Shown: piece by piece, positions 32,145 to 41,528 of the stretch | Layout of the letters: every line of letters starts with the position of its first letter | Numbering within the stretch: the stretch's first letter is position 1 | Assembly: GCA_003153375.1 (NCBI GenBank) | Contig: PLYM01000217.1 | Span: 18,825 to 82,824, forward strand | Length of the DNA stretch: 64,000 nt | Source of the DNA: Planctomycetaceae bacterium | Lineage (GTDB): Bacteria; Planctomycetota; Planctomycetia; Pirellulales; PALSA-1355 | Reading direction: 5' to 3' | Made by a program: the position numbers and the translations under genes | The notes under the pieces: model-generated | The model's database searches: none | What the model was told of the DNA's origin: nothing | Seen by the model: only the letters and a program-made list of their open reading frames with translations

Positions 32145-33266
32145 ATGACCGAAATACCGTACGATCAGCAATTCTTCGCATCGCATGAGGCCGGCGCACG
32201 CAGCAGCGCCCGGGCCGCTATTCCCTTGGTTTTAGAGCTCGTCAAGCCACGAAGCATCTTGGACGTCGGTTGTGGCATTGGCACCTGGCTGGCCGAATTT
32301 CAGGCTGCCGGCATTACGGACTATGTGGGCGTCGACGGTGACTATGTGAACCGCGAATCGCTGGTGATCGAGCCCGAGCGTTTTGTCGCGCACGACCTGG
32401 ATGAGCCGCTTGATTTGGGCCGGCGTTTTGACCTGGCCATCAGCCTCGAGGTTGCCGAACACTTGCCCGACGAATCGGCCGCTGCGTTCGTCGCCTCGCT
32501 CACGGCGCTAGCTCCGGTGGTGATGTTCTCAGCAGCCATCCCGCACCAAGGCGGCGACGGCCACGTCAACGAGCAGTGGCCCGAGTATTGGCAGGCCAAA
32601 TTTGCCGAACAGAATTACGTGGTCGTCGACTGCCTCCGCGAGCTGCTTTGGCGCGACAAGGACGTGGAACCCTGGTACGCGCAGAACATGCTGCTGTTTG
32701 TCGACCGCCAGCGACTGTCGGATTATCCACGGCTGGCCGCCCATTTTGCGCAAGCCGGCGAACACCCGCGCTTGTCGATCGTGCATCCCGATCATTACCT
32801 GCGGCTGCACGAGCGCGTACTCGACGAGTTGGCCGAAGCGCGCCGCACGGCGTTGCAGGCCTCGGTCAACTTGCGTGAGTTCAATCTGCTCGCGGTTCCC
32901 GACTGGACGCAGCCCCAGGATCAGTTGGTCGACCAATTGCGTGCGCTATTTGGCGCCGTGCTGACGCATCCGCAGGGATCACGTATCGCGCTGCTAATTC
33001 ATTACGCAGGCGACCAGGCGGGCAATCTACTGGCGCTGATCGCCCGGGAGATTCTCGCCCCCGGTGGTGTACCGATTGCCGGCGGACCGGCCATCAGCGG
33101 TGTTGGCCCCACGTTCGGTCAACAGTGGAGGATCCTGTTGCCCCTGCTGAAAGCTCGCGTTGCGATCGGCAAAGAAGACGAGCGGGCAGTCGCCGCGACC
33201 GGTGCTGAGCGTTTGCCTGTTTTGCCACTATCGGTGCTCCAGCGAAAGCAAGCCCTGCAGTTCTAA
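32145..33266 (+). CDS. Class I SAM-dependent methyltransferase with C-terminal extension
   Basis: PRSILDVGCGIGTWLAEFQAAGITDYVGVDGDYV; FDLAISLEVAEHLPDESAAAFVASL. Confidence 0.85.
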   Translation: MTEIPYDQQFFASHEAGARSSARAAIPLVLELVKPRSILDVGCGIGTWLAEFQAAGITDYVGVDGDYVNRESLVIEPERFVAHDLDEPLDLGRRFDLAISLEVAEHLPDESAAAFVASLTALAPVVMFSAAIPHQGGDGHVNEQWPEYWQAKFAEQNYVVVDCLRELLWRDKDVEPWYAQNMLLFVDRQRLSDYPRLAAHFAQAGEHPRLSIVHPDHYLRLHERVLDELAEARRTALQASVNLREFNLLAVPDWTQPQDQLVDQLRALFGAVLTHPQGSRIALLIHYAGDQAGNLLALIAREILAPGGVPIAGGPAISGVGPTFGQQWRILLPLLKARVAIGKEDERAVAATGAERLPVLPLSVLQRKQALQF

Positions 33267-33354
33267 TGGGTTACGGCGAGGGTGCGATCTGGTAATTTCT
33301 GCGGGGGATCAAGAAACTTCGAACTTTTCTGCCCCCGCTGCGTAGAATGCCGCT

Positions 33355-33735
33355 ATGCGAGGCTTGCGGTCACTTCTGGTGTTGATGAGCGTGGCGCTGG
33401 TCATTTTACCAGCCGCCCCCTGCGTGCTGTTTAGTGCCTGCCCGGCCCTGGTCCGCGCGGAGCCAACAGCCCCGATCCATTCTTGTTGTGACCGGCACAA
33501 GGCGGAACCCCCTCATGCCACCTCTGGGCCGGTTGCGCCCTGCAAAATGGCCTGCTGTCAGGCGAAGACCGTCCCGCCGCTGGTGAAGAAGACCGCGGCT
33601 CCCGACGTGTCGGCTACCGTGGCGACTCTATCGCCGCAGCCAATCCCGACTTTCGTCGCCGGCGTCGTGCTTCCAAGCGTGGCACCGCCCGCGTCTCGAT
33701 CGCTGCAGATTCTCCATTGCCTGTGGCGCTGTTGA
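33355..33735 (+). CDS. Small exported Cys-containing hypothetical protein
   Basis: Signal peptide MRGLRSLLVLMSVALVILPAAPCVLFSA; HSCCDRHKAEPPH...CKMACCQAKT. Confidence 0.55.
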   Translation: MRGLRSLLVLMSVALVILPAAPCVLFSACPALVRAEPTAPIHSCCDRHKAEPPHATSGPVAPCKMACCQAKTVPPLVKKTAAPDVSATVATLSPQPIPTFVAGVVLPSVAPPASRSLQILHCLWRC

Positions 33736-33861
33736 ATGCTGCGCGCTTGCCTGTCGCAACCCTCAGGGTCGCGGCATTGCCGGCAGTCCGTTTTGGCGGA
33801 CACGGTGCGCTCATTTCAGTTCCACGAAGCTATTTCTTTTCAGGCATGAGGAGTTCATTTT

Positions 33862-34251
33862 ATGATTACGCGTCTCCAAATTTCGATCGCAGTATTACTC
33901 GTCGCCGTGGCCTCGGTTGCCGTGGCCACTGCTTGGGCGGTTGAGCCCGAGGCCAAGTCGTGTTGCCAGCAAAAGCTGGCTTGCTGCTCGGCCGACAAAG
34001 CCTGCTGCCAGGCAACCGCCAAGAACGGTTGCTGCGAGCAGGGCCTGGCTTGCTGCAAGGAAGACCGGGAGTGCTGCGCCGCGGTCCAGCGCTGCTGCGT
34101 CGAGGGCAAGAGCTGCTGCAACGAGGCTCGCGCCTGCTGCGGCCAGCCCGCGGGTGGCAAGTCGGCCGATGCCAAGTCGGCAAGTGGCAAGTCGGCCAAG
34201 AGCTGCTGCGCCAAGCCGACTTCGGAAAGCCCGGCGCCAACCCGGTCTTAA
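33862..34251 (+). CDS. Exported protein with regularly spaced Cys-Cys pairs (ten CC dipeptides)
   Basis: MITRLQISIAVLLVAVASVAVATAWAVEPEAKSCCQQKLACCSADKACCQATAKNGCCEQGLACCKEDRECCAAVQRCCVEGKSCCNEARACC...KSCCAKP; SD-like gaggag upstream; intrinsic terminator downstream. Confidence 0.8.
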   Translation: MITRLQISIAVLLVAVASVAVATAWAVEPEAKSCCQQKLACCSADKACCQATAKNGCCEQGLACCKEDRECCAAVQRCCVEGKSCCNEARACCGQPAGGKSADAKSASGKSAKSCCAKPTSESPAPTRS

Positions 34252-34288
34252 GGTCTGGTTTTGCCCCAGCGCGATGATCGCAATCGCA

Positions 34289-34333
34289 CGGGCACGCGGT
34301 AGCCACTATGGCCGCCGCGTGCCCGATTTTTTT
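34289..34333 (+). terminator. Intrinsic terminator downstream of the Cys-Cys protein gene
   Basis: cgggcacgcgg...ccgcgtgcccg (11-bp stem) followed by a run of seven T. Confidence 0.85.
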
Positions 34334-34350
34334 GCCGCGTGGTTTGGCGG

Positions 34351-35115
34351 TTAGTTCGCCGTGGCGCCACCGTCGATGACGACGACCTGGCCGGTCACGT
34401 ACGACGCTTCGTCCGAAGCGAGGTAGAGAGCGGCGAAGCCGATTTCGTCGGGCATGCCGATGTGGCCGATCGGCTGCGTGGCTTCGAGCTTGGCCCGATA
34501 TTTCTCGTTCTTCCAGAAAAACTCGCTGAAATCGGTCTGAATCAAGCCCGGGGCGATCGCATTGACGCGAACGCCCTTCTGGCCGAATTCGCAGGCCCAG
34601 GTGCGCGTCATCATGATCAGGCCCGCCTTGGTGAAGCTATACAGCAGCCCGCCCGGCTGGGGGCGCAAGCCGGCAATCGAGGCGATGTTGATGATCGACC
34701 CCGCCTTCTTTTCGATCATCTTGGGCACGGTCAGACGAATCAGCCGCATCGCGGCCTTGATGTTCACGTCGACCATTTTGTCGACCATATCATCGGTCAC
34801 CTCGAGCGAGGGCCCCTGCCCGATGTTCGTGGCGCTGTTGTTCACCAGGATGTCGACCGGGCCCAGTTGCTTCTCGATGGCTTGCACCAGCCCTTCGAGC
34901 TGTTCCTTACGGCCCACGTGACATTCCATGGGAACTACCTTGCCGGGGAGCGAGGCCAGTTCGTCAGCCGTGGCCTGGAGGTTTTCCATCTTGCGGCTGG
35001 CAATGACGACGCTGGCCCCCGCTTCGGCAAACTTCTTCGTGATCGCCTTGCCAATCCCTCGTCCGCCGCCGGTGATCAGAGCCACTTTGCCCTTCAGACT
35101 GATCGCTGCGCTCAT
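34351..35115 (-). CDS. SDR family NAD(P)-dependent oxidoreductase
   Basis: [44 protein letters not shown]. Confidence 0.92.
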   Translation of the reverse strand: MSAAISLKGKVALITGGGRGIGKAITKKFAEAGASVVIASRKMENLQATADELASLPGKVVPMECHVGRKEQLEGLVQAIEKQLGPVDILVNNSATNIGQGPSLEVTDDMVDKMVDVNIKAAMRLIRLTVPKMIEKKAGSIINIASIAGLRPQPGGLLYSFTKAGLIMMTRTWACEFGQKGVRVNAIAPGLIQTDFSEFFWKNEKYRAKLEATQPIGHIGMPDEIGFAALYLASDEASYVTGQVVVIDGGATAN

Positions 35116-35154
35116 TGCTGTCTCGCTCGCTTGAGGTAATGAAATGGAAATGGT

Positions 35155-35628
35155 TCAAGGATGTTTTTCGAACCGGCCAATACCCTGTCTGATGGACTCG
35201 GGCAAGGAGGCCTTTTGATTCTGGCGGTAGTCGTAAATCACGACGCGCTGCTGTCCCTGGGCCGCGACGTGGCGCATGGCATGACTGACGATCACCGATT
35301 CCATCTCGAACCGATCGTGTTGCACGTCGCGGATGCGGGTGCCGATCGAAACCGTGTCGGGATAGGTCAATGCGCGGCGAAAGCGGCAATCCGTCCAGGA
35401 TAGGATCGGGCCCACCCCGGTCTCGGCCTGCACTTTCATGAAGCCCATCTCGGTGAAGCACTGCAGCCGTGCGTGTTCGAGGTAACGGAAATAGACCGTG
35501 TTGTTCACGTGGCCGTTGGCATCCATGTCGCCCCAGGCGACCATCGTCGTGACGACGACGGGATAGTCGACCAACAGCTCGGCCACGGCCGATTCCAATG
35601 CAGCACGGTCCACACGCGCGTCCCCCAT
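35155..35628 (-). CDS. Acyl-CoA thioesterase (4-hydroxybenzoyl-CoA thioesterase-like, hotdog fold)
   Basis: VAWGDMDANGHVNNTVYFRYLEHARLQCFTEMGF. Confidence 0.88.
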   Translation of the reverse strand: MGDARVDRAALESAVAELLVDYPVVVTTMVAWGDMDANGHVNNTVYFRYLEHARLQCFTEMGFMKVQAETGVGPILSWTDCRFRRALTYPDTVSIGTRIRDVQHDRFEMESVIVSHAMRHVAAQGQQRVVIYDYRQNQKASLPESIRQGIGRFEKHP

Positions 35629-35900
35629 CCAACCTACCGTCCGTTCGGTAAGCTAGCACGTCGCGGGGCGCCTGGATAGGGGCCGGGACGTGACCGGACT
35701 GTGCCCTGGGAACGGCTGTCGAAATGAGCCAGGCAGGCCGATCGTGGTGGGATTGTCGGGCTTGTGCGGGCTGTTGGGTGTCAGGGTTTTTGGCGCGGCG
35801 GAGAGTCCGAGCTAGGTTTGCCTTCAGCAGCCTGGGCCGATTTCGTGCACTGCCTTGGCCTGGGCCGCGCTTAACCAATCTCCGTTTTGGGGCAACGTGC

Positions 35901-36272
35901 ATGCGCACCGCGATCATCTGTTTGCTGCTCTTTATCCTGCCGCCGCTGGCCGTGCTCGGCTGGCAGCGCTATGAGGAATTCCAGGCAGAAGCGAGATTGC
36001 GTCCCCAGTTGCACTGGGCCGATGAGGTCTTGTTCTTCAATGCTTCGTGGTGCGGACCCTGTCGTCACATGAAGCCCATCGTGGCCGATTTGCGTCGCCA
36101 GGGCTATCGATTGCGCGACATCGACATCGACAAGAACCATTCCCTGGCCGCGAAGTACGGCGTCCGCTCGATCCCGACCTTCGTTTTTCTCAGCGGCGGC
36201 AGTGAGGTCAGCCGGTTCTCCGGAGGTACATCGCCCGAGAACCTTCGCGAACTTTGCGCCAACTACCGCTAA
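35901..36272 (+). CDS. Membrane-anchored thioredoxin-like protein
   Basis: VLFFNASWCGPCRHMKPIVADLR..DIDKNHSLAAKYGVRSIPTFVFLSGG: WCGPC and cis-Pro motif; N-terminal TM. Confidence 0.9.
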   Translation: MRTAIICLLLFILPPLAVLGWQRYEEFQAEARLRPQLHWADEVLFFNASWCGPCRHMKPIVADLRRQGYRLRDIDIDKNHSLAAKYGVRSIPTFVFLSGGSEVSRFSGGTSPENLRELCANYR

Positions 36273-36357
36273 GCCCGCCGGCGGTGCTAGCAGAGCCACT
36301 GCCCCACCGGCAACTGCTCTGGAATGTCACCGCGCGATTTGGGAGACTTCCGCTCCC

Positions 36358-36612
36358 ATGTCTCCACAAGCTTTTCAGAATATGAGTTCAAAGCCGGGCT
36401 CTGCGTCTCGCCTCATGACCTGGGGGCTGGCGGCAGCGACCTGCGTCGGCCTGCTTGGCGCGGGCTGCCAACGCTGGAATTGGCGCGGCGATGGGTTTGG
36501 CGACAACATGGGTCGATTTGCCGAGAAGCTGCGCCCGCCGGCCGACGAACGAGGTTTCTCAGGCCTCGACTCCCGGGCTCGCGAAGTGGAGCGCGACCTG
36601 GGCGTCCGCTGA
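36358..36612 (+). CDS. Small putative lipoprotein, hypothetical
   Basis: TWGLAAATCVGLLGAGCQRWNWRGDGFG lipobox-like LGAGC. Confidence 0.5.
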   Translation: MSPQAFQNMSSKPGSASRLMTWGLAAATCVGLLGAGCQRWNWRGDGFGDNMGRFAEKLRPPADERGFSGLDSRAREVERDLGVR

Positions 36613-36689
36613 GTTTTGCTGGCAATTCGCGGTCCGCATCCCATAATGGATTCGGTAGCCGCGTATCCGCGAACTTTGGGGAGGCAACC

Positions 36690-36959
36690 ATGCAGAAGGT
36701 TGGCCAGACTTTTGCCAGCACGACCGAATTCCTCGACGGCAACGAATACTTGGACTGTACGTTCAGTGACTGCCAGATCGTTTTCGGTGGCGGCGACTTG
36801 CCGGGGATTGTCAACTGTCAGTTCAACAACTGCCGCTGGCAATTTGCCAACGCGGCCGAGCGGACGCTGAACTTCATGCGGCAGGTTTATCACGGCATGG
36901 GCGCCGGCGGCGCTGACATTGTCGAGGCCACTCTGAACGCGATTCGACAGCCCCTCTGA
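36690..36959 (+). CDS. Small hypothetical protein
   Basis: MQKVGQTFASTTEFLDGNEYLDCTFSDCQIVFGGGDLPGIVNCQFNNCRWQF; gaggcaacc SD-like upstream. Confidence 0.55.
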   Translation: MQKVGQTFASTTEFLDGNEYLDCTFSDCQIVFGGGDLPGIVNCQFNNCRWQFANAAERTLNFMRQVYHGMGAGGADIVEATLNAIRQPL

Positions 36960-37232
36960 CGATCTCGTTCGATGGCGTCGTCGGCCTCCGGATCGCACCA
37001 ACTGGCGCGATTTGTCGCAATTTCCCGGGACGATCTCCGACGGTTCCGATCGTAGGGGTTGCGCGGCGCGACGCCATCGTGACTCCCGGCCCTGTTGACT
37101 TTCGTGCGCCAGGAGTTTTTTGCACTCGATGGCAGTTTTTTGACTTACCGCAAGTAAAGCCTAGCCTTGCTGAGCGAAACGCGACGGTCTGATTGAACCT
37201 TGATGTCGCGTGGCCGATAGGCGGAGAACGGA

Positions 37233-38279
37233 ATGCAAGTCCTGATCGTTGACGATAACCCGATCGCTCTGGATTTGCTGGAGCACACCCTGAAGCGGAG
37301 CGGCTACGACGTGATCGCCACCGACAACGGTCGCGATGCGCTCGACATTCTGTGGCAGGGAAGTTGCCAATTGGTGGTTGCCGATTGGGAGATGCCCGAG
37401 ATGTCGGGTATCGAGCTATGCCGCGGCATTCGCAGCTCGGGGTTCATGAATTACATCTATGTCATTCTGCTCACCACGCGGCGCGATGCCTCCGACTCGA
37501 TCGAAGGCATGACCGCCGGAGCGGACGACCTGATGCTCAAGCCGTTTCAGCCCAGCGAGCTGACGCTCCGCGTGCGCACCGGCGAGCGACTGCTGGGACT
37601 CGAGACGCGCGACCTGTTGATCTTCGTGCTGGCCAAGCTGGCCGAGTCGCGCGACAACGACTCGGGCACGCACCTGGAACGGGTACGAATGTACTCGCGC
37701 GTGATCGCCGAGCATCTGGCCCGGCAACCGAAGTTCAGCGACCAGGTCAACGCGGATTTCGTGCGGTTGATTTATCTCACCAGTCCGTTGCACGACATCG
37801 GCAAGGTGGCCGTGCCCGACTCGGTGCTGCTCAAGCCGAGCGCTTTGACGCGCGAAGAGTTCGAGCTGATGAAATCGCACACGACCCACGGCGCAGAGAC
37901 GCTCGACGCCGCGCTGCACGAGTTTCCGGCCGCCCGCTACTTGCAGATGGCCCGCGACATCGCCGCCAGCCATCACGAATGGTACGACGGTTCCGGTTAT
38001 CCAGCCGGCCTGTCAGGCAATGACATTCCGCTCTGCGGTCGCATCGTGGCCTTGGCCGACGTGTACGACGCGCTGACCTCGAAGCGGGTCTATAAAGACA
38101 TCCTGACGCACGAGAAAGCCCGCAGCATCGTGATCAAGGCCCGGGGCACTCATTTCGACCCCGACGTCGTCGATGCTTTTACGGCCAACGAGGATCGGTT
38201 CCTGGCCATCAAGCGGGCTCTGGCCGCCGCCGCACCCCCGGCCAAGCAGCAGGACCATCACGAAATCGTCAACGTCTGA
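37233..38279 (+). CDS. Response regulator with HD-GYP output domain
   Basis: Receiver LIVDDNPIALDLLEHTLKRSGYDV..VVADWEMPEMSG..KPFQP; HD-GYP HDIGKVAVPDSVLLKPSALTREEFELMKSHTTHGAETL...HHEWYDGSGYPAGL. Confidence 0.95.
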   Translation: MQVLIVDDNPIALDLLEHTLKRSGYDVIATDNGRDALDILWQGSCQLVVADWEMPEMSGIELCRGIRSSGFMNYIYVILLTTRRDASDSIEGMTAGADDLMLKPFQPSELTLRVRTGERLLGLETRDLLIFVLAKLAESRDNDSGTHLERVRMYSRVIAEHLARQPKFSDQVNADFVRLIYLTSPLHDIGKVAVPDSVLLKPSALTREEFELMKSHTTHGAETLDAALHEFPAARYLQMARDIAASHHEWYDGSGYPAGLSGNDIPLCGRIVALADVYDALTSKRVYKDILTHEKARSIVIKARGTHFDPDVVDAFTANEDRFLAIKRALAAAAPPAKQQDHHEIVNV

Positions 38280-38306
38280 CGGGCCACCGGACGTCCCGAT
38301 CAGCCC

Positions 38307-41300
38307 TCAGGGCTCCGCGGCGCGCTGCGGCTCGGCGGCACTTGTCGGTGCGAAACCGCGGCGCATGGTGTTCTCGGTCAGCGTGCGCGGCAGCACGAAT
38401 TGCAGCAAGTAGTCCGCTCCACCGGCCTTGGTGCCGATGCCCGACATGCGAAATCCGCCAAACGGCTGCCTCCCCACCAGGGCGCCGGTGATCGAGCGGT
38501 TCAAGTAGAAGTTGCCCACTAGCATTCCGCGCTGCGCCTGGCGCAGGTTGTCGGGGCTCCGCGAAAAGATGCCCCCGGTCAGCGCATAGTCGGTGTTATT
38601 GGCGATGTGTATGGCCTCGTCCAGGTCGCTGGCCCGCATCACCGCGAGCACCGGGCCAAAGATTTCCTCCTGGGCCAAGGGGCTATCCGGCTGCACGTCG
38701 GTGTAGATGTGGGGGCCGACATAGAACCCCTCGGCCGCCAACTCGCCGACCTCGACCGCCAGCGCCTCGCGACTCGTTTGCCGGCCGATTTCGACGTAAC
38801 GCCGCACACGGTCGAAAGACTCCTGGTCGATGACCGCTGACATGCTGCTCGCGGGCTCTTCGGCAGGTCCGATCTGCAAGCTTCGCGTCGCCTCGACCAG
38901 CCGCGACAAAAACACGTCATAGACGCCAGCCAGCACGATCACGCGCGAGCAGGCCGAACATTTCTGACCTTGATAGCCGAAAGCGCTCTTTACGACACCC
39001 AGCACCGCTTCATCCAGATCGGCGTCATCGTCGACAATGATCGCGTTCTTGCCTCCCATTTCGGCAATCACGTGCTTGACCGTCCGCATCCCGCAGCCAG
39101 TGGCCAGTTGCGCCGCCCGCGCGTTGATGGTCAGGCCCACGTTGCGCGAGCCGGTGAAAGCGATCAGGGCCACGTCCGGATGGTCGACCAGGGCCGCGCC
39201 GACCGTTTCGCCGCGCCCTGGCAGATAATTGAGCACGCCGCGGGGCAACTCGAGTTCACTGAAGATCTCCATCAGTTTCGCCGCCACAATGCTCGATTGC
39301 TCGGCCGGCTTCATGACGACCGTATTGCCTGTTGCCAGCGCGGCCGTCGTCATGCCGGTGAGAATCGCCAGCGGGAAATTCCAGGGCGCAATCACCGCCG
39401 CGACGCCGCGGGGAATGGTTTCGAAGCGATTCTCCTCGCCCGGAACGTCGACGCCGTGCGGTTGAGCGAGCGCCACAGCGCCGGTCGCGTAGTACTCGCA
39501 AAAATCGATCGCTTCGGCCACGTCGGCGTCGGCCTCGCGCCACGGCTTGGCACACTCGTGTACTTCCCAAGCTGCCAGCTCAAAGCGCCGCTCGCGCATC
39601 CGCTGTGCGGCCCGGCGCAAATACTCGGCTCGCCGCGTCGCGCCCAAGCCCCACCAGCCAGGCAATGCGCGTTTCGCCGCTGCCACCGCTGCCTGAGCGT
39701 CCTCAGCCGAAGCCTGGGCCACCTGCCCCAGAATTCGCACCTTGTGCGACGGATTGATCGCCGCGGCCCATGTCCTGGTGGCAACCTCCTGGCCATCGAT
39801 GACCAGTGGATAACGCGAGTTCCATTGGCGCTCGGTGTCACGCAGGGCGTCTTGCATCGCCTGGCGGTTGGCGTCGCGACCAAAGTCGACCGGCGGCTCA
39901 TTGTGAAAAGCGGGCGCGAATCGGGTCGCTCCCACGCGGTGTTCCTCGGCCCGACCGTCGCCAAGGGACTTTTGATCCAAGGGGTTCATAAGCAGTTTCT
40001 CCACCGAGACGTGCTCGGCAAAACTGGCCCGCAGAAACGATTCATTCGAAGTATTCTCCAGCAGCCGCCGCACCAGGTAGGCCATGCCGGGGATCAGCTC
40101 GCCATAGGGCATGTAGATGCGGAGCCGATAACCGAGATCGACGATCGCCTGCTTCTCGGCGTCGGCCATGCCATAGAGCATCTGCAGCTCGAAGCCATGC
40201 GCCGGAATGCCCAAGTTTCGTGCCACGGCCATGCCGTGAGCCAGCGAGCGCAAGTTATGGCTGCCTAGCGCCGGCCGGATGTGCTCGTGGTTTTGCATGG
40301 CAAACCGCGTGAGCCGCTCGTAACTGGCATCGGTTTCCCACTTGTCTCGAAACACCGGTATGGGCCAGCCGGTGGCCTCGGCGAACACGGTCTCATAGTC
40401 CCAATAGGCCCCTTTGACCAGTCGCACCCAAACCGGGCGGCCGCGTCGCACGGCCCAGTCCCGCAGCCGTCGCAGATCGTCGGCCGCATCGCACAGGTAG
40501 CACTGAATCACGATGCCGACGTCCGAGGTATCACGAAACTCGTCCTCCATCAGCACCTGCTCAAAAATCGCCAGCGTGAGATCCTTGGTGCGGTACGATT
40601 CCATGTCGATATTGACGAACGTGCGTTGGGCGTGCGCCGCCCGCAGCAGCAATCGCAGCCGTTGGCCCACGCGGCGCGCGGTGCCGGCCGGGTCGATGGG
40701 GTCGAATTGGCTATCCAGGGCCGATAGTTTGACCGAGACATTCGCTCTCGGCAGTTCGACCAACGACGCGCGGTCGATCTGCGGCACTTCGGGCCAAGAG
40801 TTAACGACCGGCGCAACCCCGTCGATCAAATCCAGGTAGGTCCGCAAGTAATGCTCGGCCTCGATTTCGCTAGTCACGGCCTCGCCCAGCACGTCGAGCG
40901 TAAAGGCTCGCCGCAGCATGCGCTCGCGCATCGCCGCCGCCAGGACTTCGTTTTGCGTCGTGCCGGCGATGAACCGTCGGGCGTGTCCCATGGCGTTGCG
41001 GCGGGCCGCGATGGCCAACGCACGGCCAGCGATCGAACGCGGCGTGGCCACGGCCAGGCCCAATCGCACGGCCGAAGGCAGAAACTGCCGCACGTCGTGG
41101 AAGTACTCGTGCAGGTGCCGCGTCACTGCCTCGCTCGTCGAAAGCATCGGCAGCACGTCGATGAAGCGGAACATCTGCACCTTGACCGACTCATCTTGCA
41201 TGGCCCAGGCCATGATTCGATCGTCCCACCAGCGACGATCCAGCACGTTCCGCTCGCCGCCGCTCAGGTGATCGAAGAGATAATGGCCGATCTCCTGCGT

Positions 41301-41348
41301 CGTGCGCTCGATGTCTGACAGGCGGCGGTCGTTGAGTTCGCTGGGCAC
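38307..41348 (-). CDS. putA: Bifunctional proline dehydrogenase / L-glutamate gamma-semialdehyde dehydrogenase
   Basis: PRODH: VRLVKGAYWDYET, ALGSHNLRSLAHGMA, FELQMLYGMAD; ALDH: APWNFPLAILTGMTTAALATGNTVVMKPAEQSS, FGYQGQKCSACSRVIV, EEIFGPVLAVMR; probable GTG start, exact start uncertain. Confidence 0.93.
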   Translation of the reverse strand: MPSELNDRRLSDIERTTQEIGHYLFDHLSGGERNVLDRRWWDDRIMAWAMQDESVKVQMFRFIDVLPMLSTSEAVTRHLHEYFHDVRQFLPSAVRLGLAVATPRSIAGRALAIAARRNAMGHARRFIAGTTQNEVLAAAMRERMLRRAFTLDVLGEAVTSEIEAEHYLRTYLDLIDGVAPVVNSWPEVPQIDRASLVELPRANVSVKLSALDSQFDPIDPAGTARRVGQRLRLLLRAAHAQRTFVNIDMESYRTKDLTLAIFEQVLMEDEFRDTSDVGIVIQCYLCDAADDLRRLRDWAVRRGRPVWVRLVKGAYWDYETVFAEATGWPIPVFRDKWETDASYERLTRFAMQNHEHIRPALGSHNLRSLAHGMAVARNLGIPAHGFELQMLYGMADAEKQAIVDLGYRLRIYMPYGELIPGMAYLVRRLLENTSNESFLRASFAEHVSVEKLLMNPLDQKSLGDGRAEEHRVGATRFAPAFHNEPPVDFGRDANRQAMQDALRDTERQWNSRYPLVIDGQEVATRTWAAAINPSHKVRILGQVAQASAEDAQAAVAAAKRALPGWWGLGATRRAEYLRRAAQRMRERRFELAAWEVHECAKPWREADADVAEAIDFCEYYATGAVALAQPHGVDVPGEENRFETIPRGVAAVIAPWNFPLAILTGMTTAALATGNTVVMKPAEQSSIVAAKLMEIFSELELPRGVLNYLPGRGETVGAALVDHPDVALIAFTGSRNVGLTINARAAQLATGCGMRTVKHVIAEMGGKNAIIVDDDADLDEAVLGVVKSAFGYQGQKCSACSRVIVLAGVYDVFLSRLVEATRSLQIGPAEEPASSMSAVIDQESFDRVRRYVEIGRQTSREALAVEVGELAAEGFYVGPHIYTDVQPDSPLAQEEIFGPVLAVMRASDLDEAIHIANNTDYALTGGIFSRSPDNLRQAQRGMLVGNFYLNRSITGALVGRQPFGGFRMSGIGTKAGGADYLLQFVLPRTLTENTMRRGFAPTSAAEPQRAAEP

Positions 41349-41483
41349 GGTAAACGTCTTCGGCGAGAGGGCAGCGGGTTGCTGACGGTATCCGCGGTAG
41401 CGCGGGCTAGACAATTCTATGCCCCTGCCCCCGATTTGGCGAAAGCGGCCCCAAACCCCCGGGCACCTGCGGCATGCGGACCG

Positions 41484-41489
41484 TATAAT
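41484..41489 (+). promoter_or_regulatory. Consensus -10 element TATAAT upstream of rlmN
   Basis: accgtataatgagcc; no good -35 seen. Confidence 0.35.
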
Positions 41490-41528
41490 GAGCCGATTCG
41501 CACCCTGCAAACTTTGTTTTTCCGACTC

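Noticed and set aside
37085-37150. Two T-runs (gagttttttgc, cagttttttgac) before the HD-GYP gene as terminators
   Set aside because: Only a weak 5-bp stem precedes the first T-run and none the second; not strong enough to call.
38970-40268. 432-aa plus-strand ORF antisense to putA
   Set aside because: Shadow ORF; no motif and overlaps a strongly conserved enzyme.
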